Positions 56,263-64,000 of a stretch of DNA of 64,000 bases are shown here, piece after piece. The notes beneath the pieces were generated by a model. It saw nothing but the letters and a program-made list of their open reading frames with translations. It ran no database searches and was not told the origin of the DNA. The first letter of the stretch is position 1; each line of letters opens with the position of its first letter. This DNA is from Symsagittifera roscoffensis (Eukaryota > Xenacoelomorpha > Acoela > Convolutidae): positions 27,964,318 to 28,028,317 of the forward strand of contig NC_087068.1 in NCBI RefSeq assembly GCF_963678635.1. Reading direction: 5' to 3'. A program made the position numbers and the translations under genes.

Positions 56263-56509
56263 CTAAACTGCTTGCAAGTGTTAATGAGAGCATATGAGCT
56301 GAAGAGTCGTCGAAATTTAGATAAAAAACGGAAATTGAAATTAATTGACTGCATTTTTCAAATTTTTGTTCAATATGTTCGTTGAACTAACTTCAACGAA
56401 CATATTGAACAAAAATTTGAAGAATGCAGTCAATTAATTTCCGTTTTTTATCTAAATTTCGACAACTCTTCAGCTCATATGCTCTCATTAACACTTGCAA
56501 GCAGTTTAG
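56263..56509. repeat. Long near-perfect inverted repeat (hairpin)
   Basis: The left arm 56263-56386 (124 bp) and right arm 56392-56509 (118 bp) pair with only two mismatches and one 6-base insertion (TGAAAT) in the left arm. The loop is five bases (CTAAC). Either strand transcript would form a hairpin of about 118 base pairs. It lies inside intron 1 of the sushi gene. It could be a foldback element, a source of small RNAs or a sequencing/assembly inversion artefact. Confidence 0.85.
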
Positions 56510-57984
56510 GCAACCATTATTTCAGTACGTTTTCTTAATATACGGTGTTGGCAATTAAAATGATCTAAAATTCTGCAGATACAACAATTTTTTTCATTTC
56601 GAAATGTTTTTTTTTGAGTCAGAAGCAAACACAAGAGGTAAGTGCAATAAAAGTGTCAAAGAATCTGTTCAATCAAGGAATTACGCGTATTTGAGCATCA
56701 AAATAATCTCTAAAGTAATAGGAAGAGAACATGCAAACGAAAACATGAACAATTTTGTTTCAAATTATATATAGGAGAACAAAAATACTAACATCCAAAA
56801 AAACTAGCCCGAAATAACAAAAAACTAATCTCTGTGACAACAGGAACACTAAGTTTTTCTCTAAGCTATTGATCAAGAATGTCAAAAAAGAAACTTTAGT
56901 TGAGTCTAAAGGGTCGATGGAAAACCTAATGCATAAAGTCAGAGATATTTTTTGGATTGTTTAAATCTTCGTCAACAAATTTTTGGGGCAATAAGGCATC
57001 AATTGAATCATAAAGCAAACACCGAAAGAAAATTCTGATGCTTGAATAGAACTAAACTAGTAAATGAAAGATTTTTTTTTCTTGAAAATAGGTTATTAAG
57101 ACGCAAGAAAAATGATCTAAAAGAGTTTGCAATTTTTTTCTTTAAATCTACAATCTTTCTTCTTCTACTGGATTAGTCGTTACATAGGTAACAAATTATG
57201 TCTTGATAAAACAGTACTTAACAGAAAAATCCCTGCTTCAGAAGGATGAGTTACCTTCAGCGCTTTTCCACGTTGGTGCTCTTTCAGTTATAAATTCTCT
57301 ACACTATTAAAGTTTTGCACAACTTGGAAAAAGTTTTTACTTGGAAGAAATTTTCATTCAAAATTAATGAATAAATCCCGTAAAATTGAACAGCGACACG
57401 CAATTTTTTAACTACACAATTCAATTTATGCAGTTTCAATTTTTATGTAATTTTAAAAAAAAGTAAATGAAATTGTGTTAAATGTAAGAGAAAAAATCAG
57501 CGTACAAACTTTTTTGCATAGTCCAAGATGAGTTTCTTAGAAATGCATTTAATTGATGTAATGAAAATCAAAGCAAGTATGAGATTTTTTTTAGTTAAAA
57601 AATCTTGTCAAAAAAATTCCCAATGTTTCGGATTTATTTGTCGAGACTGAATGTCTTTTTAATTGAAAGTTCCGGTTTTTTTTTGTCTGCAGTCTCTTTT
57701 TAAAGCTGCGACCAAGCGATAATTGGTTAAGTTTCAGAAAGTGAATAAAAAATGCACACTTCTCCATTTTGTTTTTATATCTAGTAGTAGTAATGAATTT
57801 TTCCTGATAGTACTCAGTTGTAATGGTAACTTGCCTGTGTAACTGTTGATTTATAACTTATTATGATAATTTCAGCTGGTAGCAGAATGTACGTTTAACC
57901 AAGTTGTTATTTTATGTCGACCAGATTGTGAAAAAAAGAATGCAGATGTCAAGTAGCACGTGATGAAATTTTCTTTTGTTGTAG
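56510..57984. other. Intron 1, 3' part
   Basis: AT-rich with no recognised gene. A pyrimidine-rich tract (TTTTCTTTTGTTGTAG) ends it at the acceptor of the transmembrane exon. Confidence 0.45.
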
Positions 57985-58118
57985 ACGTGGGTGATTTCGA
58001 GAGTAAGCTGCAGATAGTGGTGACTGTGTTTGCATGTAGTCTGATGGCCTGTCTAGTCTTCCTCATGTTCACATTCGGATTCAAGGCATACAACTACAGA
58101 AGGGAGTACAAGAAGGGA
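57985..58118 (+). CDS. Transmembrane exon of the sushi-domain gene
   Basis: The acceptor TTTGTTGTAG is at 57984. Two bases (AC) complete the Asp codon left open by the sushi exon (phase 1). The exon encodes DVGDFESK, a membrane helix (LQIVVTVFACSLMACLVFLM, continuing FTFGF) and a basic juxtamembrane stretch (KAYNYRREYKK), giving a type I topology with the positive side in the cytosol. The donor GGA/GTACTT ends the exon in phase 0, matching the next exon. A second GTAC donor lies 13 bases upstream but would shift the frame to an early stop. Intron 1 is 5.8 kb. Confidence 0.82.
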
Positions 58119-59411
58119 GTACTTCTTAAAGCTTTGTCGATACTAGTACCCCCGACACAGAGAAAACTATTGCCCATGATAACAAACCATTTAAAGTAAT
58201 GATAGCTAATTTTTTAAAGTAATTTTTGCCTTTATAGCTCCTTCTCGGTCCACCCTAGTCTCTGCCCCATTTAAAGCCCTATAATAAGAAAAACTACTGA
58301 GATGCTTATTTGTTTTGGTTAACAGACTGGGGAAAATGGGAAAAGAACACAATGTTGAAAAATTAATTCGCTGTTTATGGATGTCAACCTCTTTTTCGAG
58401 CATCCCTATAACACAGAAAACGACATTTGCCAAAAGTATCTCTGACTGAGACTTTTTTGACAAAGCGTGCCGAAAACTTCGAACAGCTGAAAACGGAAAA
58501 AAGGGAAACTGGAAAAACGAGTAATGATGACTCAGCGAGCAAATTAGATGTAAAAGGTTTGGACCAATTTCCTGGTACTAGATTGCTGATTCAAATGATC
58601 TGGACAAAACGAAGAAATTTTATCATAAAACAGTGAGCTTTTTATCTACTTCAACAAATTTTAAGAGGTATTTAATTTAGCTTAGAAAAACTTTTTTTTG
58701 GGAACCAAACGAAAATAAAATTAACTAGACGAAATTGACTCCCTTTAAACTTTTTTGGTCTATATAAAAAAACTCGTTTTTAGGATAAAGTTTGAGCCCG
58801 TTTTTTGCTTAGAAAAATTGCAACATGTTAACTCTGCCAAAACTCTCAGCGAAATTTGCCCTGATCAGTTTTTGTCTAAGAGAAACTCATTTGAAAAGTT
58901 TTCAAGTTTAATCATTTTGTCCGTGTAATTTAAATCAGCAGTGTATTGGACTGGAAAAACTCTTGAAAAAGTTTCGAATGTTTTTAATATTAGATTCTCA
59001 GCAGCTCTTATTTTCGCGACTTTCAATAAAACCTTTCATTGGGCAGCTTTATCCGACAAGGTACAGTGGGCAAATTTCATTGGGCAAATTATCCGGACAA
59101 AATGAACAAAACTTCAATTTTCAAACACGTTTTTCTCAATTTGGGTTGAGATTGGACAAAAAATGAACTGAACAAAATTGCTTAGAATTTCGTCAGATAT
59201 AAAATTATAAAATTATAATTCCGAAACTCTCAACCAATTTTTTACCCCAAAAATTGGTCATATTGGCTTTGTTCAATTAATCAAGAATTACGCTGAAACT
59301 ACTTTGTTAGTTAATAAGAAAATTATATCACAAGAAGCTTTTTATACAGCCCAACAAAGTTCTAGTAGGGTTGAATCTCCAACAATTTGAGAAAATTGCT
59401 TAAAATTTGGA
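58119..59411. other. Intron 2, 5' part
   Basis: Intron retention would add 26 codons (VLLKALSILVPPTQRKLLPM...) before a TAA at 58197. A 69-codon frame at 58427-58636 is open but unrecognised. No other feature. Confidence 0.4.
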
Positions 59412-59620
59412 ATCTACTTAATAATCCCCCCCCCCCAATTGTATCAACTAAAGAATCTCCACCCCTGTAAATATAAACAATAAATTCGCATTAGAGCGTC
59501 TCATGTAAATTCAAATTTTGCTGCATTCTGATTGGTCGAAAAGTCGCTGCATGTAATCCACTTAACAATCTCCCCCCCCCCCCCCCTTCAAGAAAAGGGG
59601 GTATATTGTTAAGTAGATCC
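59412..59620. repeat. Dispersed TCTACTTAA..CCCCC repeat with small hairpin
   Basis: TCTACTTAATAATCCCCC at 59412, TCCACTTAACAATCTCCCCC at 59557 and the inverse complement GGGGGTATATTGTTAAGTAGATCC ending at 59620. The last two face each other around a C-run and AAGAAAAG, forming a stem. Together with the shared 22-mer at 59517-59538/52325-52346 this looks like the ends of a small non-autonomous element. Confidence 0.5.
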
Positions 59621-60800
59621 AAAAAATCGTTTTTTTTGGCAATATTTTTATAGATTTTTAAATCTTCTGACAAATTTTATTTTGATATTTCAATTAAGAG
59701 ACTAAAAAGTTCTGAACCTTTTTCGAACTTTTTGAGCTTTGTTTTGAAAAACGATAAATTATGGCCTTCCACAGGTTCCAATTTTTGTTGCCTTGTCGTA
59801 TATGGTTCATAAAAATGTTTCGTTGAACAAATCTTCTGAGATAAAAACCTTTGCAAATGGTGTCAACATGGTCGAGTCAGGCAAAGTTTATTTGTCAAAA
59901 CTAAACCAAATTTTTGAAGAATTTACAAAAAACTAAAAACTTGTATGCCTGAAGCAACGCCAATAAACTGTTGGTTATTATTGGCAAAAGAAACTAATGA
60001 GTTTGAGGAAATATGTACTATATAGCACCATTTGGGTTTTGGTTTGAGCAATAAAATTTGGAGGACAAGGCTTGTTTGAATTAGTTAGAGTCTGAAATGA
60101 CAAAAAAAAAGATTGTGAATAACCAGAATGACAAATTTTGCAAGAAAACAAAGTTTACGAGTTAAAATTTAATTTTTTTGTGTCTTCCAAGAGCACGTTA
60201 CTCTAAAAGAGACCTTGATAAATTTCTAAAAATCAAAAAATACTTTACACACAGATGCTGAAGCTGCGAATTAGCACTGCTTAGCCAAAATAAACGCTTA
60301 GGTAGTTTTTGGGAGGCTGTTGTTGCATTCTTGATGAGACCGAACACAACCTTTGTTACCTTAAAAACTCTCAATGAAAGACAACTCGCAACAAAAGTAA
60401 ACTCGCTAAATTTAAGGAAAGCGTTAACTGGCAAAATATGAAAGGTAATTTGAAACGCGGTGTTGGTAAGTTGCAATTACACACAATGCGATCAGTGATA
60501 GTTTAGGTTGTAGCTCAAGAGATTCGATCATTCGTTTGATTTTCTTAAGAGTTACCTTAATAGTTGAACATTGCGAGTTGGGTGTTTTGTCAGTAGTTTT
60601 TGATGCGGGTCTCAGTACGGCAACTCTTGAAAACAGACAGAGGGAAAAGGCTCAATTAATGCAAGAAAACAGAAAAAATCGCGCTCGTTTTTTCGGAAAA
60701 AAAACAACTTTCTAAAATGTCAACTTTCCTAAGTAGTCAACTTTCCTAAATTATATGGCCTTAAAATTCTTTTAATTTTAAGAACAGTTAATGATTGGCA
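59621..60800. other. Intron 2 interior
   Basis: No recognised gene. An antisense 92-codon frame at 60198-60476 has no known motif. Confidence 0.4.
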
Positions 60801-61132
60801 CAGGAGCGGATGAAGGTGATGCAGGGTTTCGGACGACCCCTACCTCCTCCCCTCGGAGATTCAACCACCTCACCTTTGGCGCCAATATATTCTAATTTTG
60901 AAAGAGAACGCGCGCGCAAAAAAAAACACAATTTTATGGTCAAAATTTCCCAGAAAGTGCTGAAAAACGGTTTTTTCATCTGATTTTTTGAACAATTTGG
61001 TTGCGGCGGATTTTTTTTTTGTCAAATTAGGTTTTTTATAGTGTTCTGGGAGCGCTCGGAAAATCAATCAATTTGGTCGACCAAAAAAAGGTAGACAAAA
61101 TTTTTGAAAGGTCGCCCTCCCCTGGATTGACA
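60793..61132 (+). mobile_element. hAT-type MITE with imperfect 8-bp target duplication
   Basis: The element 60801-61124 (324 bp) begins CAGGAGCGGATGAAGG and ends CCCTCCCCTG. The flanks GATTGGCA (60793-60800) and GATTGACA (61125-61132) match at seven of eight bases. Internal CTTTGGCGCCAATATATTCT and the GCGCGCGC stretch match the other copies. It is older than the 53.1 and 62.5 kb copies. It lies in intron 2. Confidence 0.8.
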
Positions 61133-61364
61133 TGTTTGACATATTTTTGATAAATCAACTCAAGCAGCGGAGTTTGCTTCTTTTCTTTAAAAAAAAAGAA
61201 CTGGACCTTAAAAGAAATCAAAAATTAAACCTCAAAAAAATCATACGTGAGCATGAACAATGTTTAAGGCTTTTTCCTGAAAAGAAAACAAAAACTCACC
61301 AAGACCTATACAAGCGTCTTCATATCGTCCATCGACTCATATTGAACCTTTTGATTATTTTCAG

Positions 61365-61557
61365 GCTGGAAAGCCTCCGAGCTATCGTGACGTCATCCTG
61401 AATCCACACTCGTACCCCCACTCGAATGAGTCTCTGGCGGCCTCCTGTTCATCCACAATCACAGTTTTCACATCCGACCTCCCCTCCCCCTCCCGCTCCC
61501 CCAACAAACCAAGCATCCGAAGTACCACCAAGACCTACAGTCCAAACTCAAATCTAG
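61365..61557 (+). CDS. Cytoplasmic exon with PPSY motif
   Basis: The acceptor TTATTTTCAG precedes and the donor CTAG/GTTGTG follows; phase 0 in, phase 1 out. It encodes AGKPPSYRDVILN: PPSY is a PPxY ligand for WW domains of NEDD4-family ubiquitin ligases, only about a dozen residues from the membrane. The rest is Ser/Pro-rich (SDLPSPSRSPNKPS, STTKTYSPNS) with several S/T-P sites suitable for proline-directed kinases. GC content of the exon is about 53 percent against roughly 30 percent around it, supporting coding. Intron 2 (58119-61364) holds a MITE. Confidence 0.82.
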
Positions 61558-61949
61558 GTTGTGAAATGATATATATTCACCCTTTAATTTCTTGTTTTTT
61601 TTTTTGTTTTTCAATCACTTCAAATCAACACAAATCATTTTGAATGGATCAATACCAGCTAGATTTTTATTATCAAAATAAAGGTTGCTGTGCAAAAAAG
61701 GTTGAAGAAAAGCAGAATAAAGGTTGCTGTGCAAAAAGGGCAGAATGTTCCGACCTCGGTCAACTTTGCTAAACTTGGTTAAGTTTATCATTTTAACTGA
61801 ACAATACTATGAGTTCTAATTATATTGAATCGGTACTTCAATTAAACAAAAAAAGATTTGCTCAACTCGCCCAATCTTGACTGTGAAGTGTCCGGAAAGA
61901 ACTTCCCAATTTAAGCATGAATCAAAACAGATATCATTTCACAACTCAG
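61558..61949. other. Intron 3 of the sushi gene (392 bp)
   Basis: Short intron from GTTGTG to CACAACTCAG. It contains an imperfect direct repeat (AATAAAGGTTGCTGTGCAAAA at about 61677 and 61716). Confidence 0.7.
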
Positions 61950-62218
61950 CTCCGAAACCTCACCTAAAAAACTCTTGCCATCACTCGTATACTGGCTCCG
62001 AAACCTCGACTATGCGACTTGCCGAGTTCCCGAAGCCGAGAAGGACAAAACGAGTCTCCTTTTCAGATGATTTGGTTTCCGAGGAGAGCTCTTCGCCGAC
62101 AAGTAAAGAGGCCACTGGCGGCGAGACATCTCCCCCACCCTACTCGGAAGTGAAGAGAGAAATCGAGGGCTCTTTGTCTATATGCAGCTTACCGGAGGCT
62201 GAAGAAACCGACTTGTAA
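61950..62218 (+). CDS. Last exon: RVxF-like motif, PPPY motif and C terminus
   Basis: The acceptor CACAACTCAG at 61949 gives phase 1, completing an Ala codon with the G from the previous exon. It encodes 89 residues to a TAA at 62216. Motifs: PKPRRTKRVSFSDDL, containing KRVSF, which fits the protein phosphatase 1 docking consensus and a basophilic kinase site on the same Ser; an acidic/Ser run (SEESSSP); TSPPPYSEV, a second PPxY; and an acidic end (EAEETDL). The open frame extends upstream of the acceptor to 61877, but only this acceptor keeps phase and has a pyrimidine-rich tract. No polyadenylation signal was identified confidently. Confidence 0.82.
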
Positions 62219-62507
62219 TATTCATAGAACCAGAACAACAACATCGTAAAACAAAAAGTAATTATGGTTTTTTAAAACCGCTAATTAATCAGCGTTAGAG
62301 CTGACTTCCAGTTTAATGATGAAACCTCAAAAAAATTTAATTGCTGCAGTTGCGGATATAATTTAGAACAATTGAGTCAGATATTCTTTTTTAAATACTT
62401 TTTGAAGTAAGTTTTATCAATTTTTTTTAGCTTATCACAAAAAGAAAATGTTTGTTTGCGTTCTCAACAATATGGCAATTGCATTTTTTTTCTGCCTTTG
62501 AACAATA
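62219..62507. other. Probable 3' UTR and flank of the sushi gene
   Basis: Follows the TAA. AT-rich; no canonical AATAAA before the MITE. The first AATAAA-like words fall inside the MITE (near 62849), so the transcript may end in it; this is inference. Confidence 0.4.
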
Positions 62508-62969
62508 GTACTAATCAGGGGCGGATTTAGGGGGGGGGGCGGGGGGGGCGGACGCCCTCCCCTCAGGGATTTGACCCCCTGCCGACCCAAAGGGTCCCCC
62601 CTTTGATACTTTTTCAGAAATCCATTTTTGGCCGACCGACCCTAAAATTTTTCTAAAGGCGCCTTCGGCGCCAATAAATGCTATTTTTGAGGGGGAGCGC
62701 GCGCCAAAAAAACGCATTTTTTTTGTCAAAATTTTTCAAAAAGTGCCCAAAAACGGCTTTTTTGACTGTTTTTTCAAAAAAAATTGCCTGCGGCGCAGAA
62801 AATTTTTGCCAAAATAAGGGCAAAACAGTGCTCTTTAGGAGAGCGCGAAAAATAAAAATCAATTTGGTCGACCTAAAAAAAAAAAAAAGGTCGTCAAAAT
62901 TTTGGAAAATTTTTTGAAAATCCGCCCCCCCCCCCTCGAGAAAATCCTAGATCCGCCCCTGGTACTAAT
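62508..62969 (+). mobile_element. hAT-type MITE with perfect 8-bp target duplication
   Basis: The element 62516-62961 (446 bp) begins CAGGGGCGGATTTAGG and ends CCTAGATCCGCCCCTG. GTACTAAT flanks both sides (62508-62515, 62962-62969). It is the longest and best-preserved copy and contains the CTCAGGGATTTGACCCCCTG segment also seen at 52.4 kb, so the 378-bp copy at 53.1 kb is an internally shortened version. Confidence 0.9.
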
Positions 62970-63080
62970 AATCATCATAACAATCATCTTCATCATAATC
63001 ATAATCATAAAAACCATAATAAGCATCAATCATCATATTAAGAATAATCATAATCATAATACTCATAATCATAAAAATAA
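62970..63080. repeat. ATCATA-type microsatellite
   Basis: Imperfect array of ATCATAATC/CATAAT units directly after the MITE, running to about 63080. Confidence 0.75.
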
Positions 63081-63104
63081 GAAAAGCAAAATAAAAAATA
63101 AAGA

Positions 63105-63829
63105 TTTTTTCCATGTCCAAGATCATTAGAAGTCCAAATATTTGAAACGTTTAGCTGATAGTCAAGACTTTTGAGATAATGCAGCAGTTGCAAGCACAAA
63201 TGATTCGCAAAGTACATGGATCGGTCTCTGCGTACCGTTTGGCGAAAAATTTCCCGTAAACTTTCGTGAGTTTTTTTTAAACTTTCGTAGTCCAACAGTG
63301 CCAGGTCAACTGCAAGATAAGTTGCGAGATTGATGAAGAGCGAATTTTTTCCCCGTTTTAATTTTGTGATAAGAAAAACTTTTCTTGATTTTTGTCGAAC
63401 TGTAACTGAGTTAATGGGGCATGACGTTGCATGGTTGTAGATATTGTAATCGTAGTTGCTACTGGAAAATTTGTGAAAGAATAGGAGATCGTCCATCCCG
63501 TGATACAACGAGAGCCGCAGACATCGAAGTTTTTGTTCGTAGGAGATGGTTGAACAAATTAAGATCCATCTATTCGCTGAAGAATTGACGATCCTTTTAT
63601 CCATCTATATACAATGTAGCCATAGTATATTTTCGTTTGATGACAATGTTGCCGATTTGATAAATTTGTTTTTATTTGAAAGTACGCTCTGAGAATTTTG
63701 AAACTCGTTCATCAGGGTTGGCACTCCAACAAAATTTGCTGCAGACCAGAAGTTTATGCAGATATTGTGCAAATCAGAAGACGGTATGAAGACCAAGTTG
63801 TGACATTCGTAAGACTCAGGCTCTTCTTG
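63105..63829 (-). CDS. Unrecognised minus-strand reading frame, possibly BTB/BACK-like
   Basis: One frame is open from 63829 down to about 63105 except for a single TAG at 63605-63607. Upstream part: PESYECHNLVFIPSSDL and FWSAANFVGVPTLMNEF, which by eye resembles the end of a BTB domain (aA..LgvpxLv..f). Downstream part: LSLYHGMDDLLFFHKF, LFINLATYLAVDLALLDYES and LREIFRQTVRRDRSMYFANH. GC content is higher than in flanking DNA. It may be an exon of a gene lying to the right or a pseudogene. Below 63105 the frame runs into the microsatellite (Tyr/Asp-rich) and is not coding. Function unknown. Confidence 0.4.
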
Positions 63830-64000
63830 TTATGTTCACACTGTTTACTTTAACTATTTACAGAGGAAATTCATATCAATTATGAAAATTAATGGCTATG
63901 CTGAAAGCAGCCTGAAATCATTCGAATAGTCAGAACATTTGAACTGCCAACCAGTTGGTAGGTCATTGATGAAGCAGAAAAAATGGGCTCGAACTGGATC
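63830..64000. other. Window end, nothing certain
   Basis: The last bases (GGGCTCGAACTGGATC) contain, on the minus strand, a perfect B-box-like AGTTCGAGCCC, which would suit a tRNA or tRNA-derived SINE starting beyond the window. The A box cannot be seen. Confidence 0.3.

Noticed and set aside
61132-61401. 89-codon plus frame overlapping the PPSY exon
   Set aside because: It reads the exon in the wrong phase, crosses the acceptor and begins in the MITE border; the PPxY frame with matching splice phases is preferred.
63985-64000. tRNA gene at the window end
   Set aside because: Only a B-box-like word is visible; the A box and the cloverleaf would lie outside the window.

Overview
The window is AT-rich animal nuclear DNA, most likely from an invertebrate. 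There are no operons, bacterial signals or CRISPR arrays. It contains degenerate non-LTR, Penelope-like and Ty3/gypsy retroelements, hAT-type MITEs, one 200-base run of Ns and one gene that must be read as spliced exons with GT/AG borders. The species cannot be named from sequence alone.

Layout. 1-2539 (minus): 5' half of a CR1/L2/Jockey-type LINE, with a PHD-finger ORF1 and an APE endonuclease plus RT ORF2 cut by the window edge. 2655-7615 (minus): a Penelope-like element (PLE) with reverse transcriptase and GIY-YIG nuclease, a PHD finger inside the RT, and a partial tandem copy at its 5' side. 8225-29106: a nest of two LINE families. Minus-strand CR1 elements carry an SGNH-esterase ORF1 and a 2A-like motif at the start of ORF2. 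A plus-strand retroelement carries SGNH, PHD, RT, CxC..H..C and a restriction-like endonuclease. A 7.1-kb segment of this nest (about 9550-16650) is tandemly repeated (about 16650-23800) with a hybrid CR1 at the junction, the expected product of unequal crossing-over between two CR1 copies. 29453-37269 (minus): a Ty3/gypsy element with 257-bp LTRs, a tRNA-Ser-like primer binding site that contains the gag start codon, and an 0.83-kb copy of its own 3' end plus flank inserted in the RT. 37.6-41.9 kb: two more decayed PLEs (one ending at the N gap), a PLE scrap and a LINE scrap.

42-64 kb is retroelement-poor. It holds weak relics (BEL/Pao gag-like, CR1, THAP-like), five MITEs and a 247-bp near-perfect hairpin. 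It also holds the only convincing host gene: exons at 51945, 57985, 61365 and 61950 (plus) splice in matching phases to give one sushi/CCP domain, one transmembrane helix and a cytoplasmic tail with two PPxY motifs and a KRVSF motif. This architecture resembles vertebrate SUSD6/SUSD4-type adaptors for NEDD4-family ubiquitin ligases. A minus-strand reading frame of unknown function lies at 63.1-63.8 kb.

The retroelements are almost all broken by stops and frameshifts, so the window is best read as a transposon graveyard next to the 3' part of a membrane-adaptor gene. The most unusual molecular architectures are the PHD finger between RT motifs B and C in the PLEs and the SGNH-PHD-RT-RLE order of the plus-strand element.
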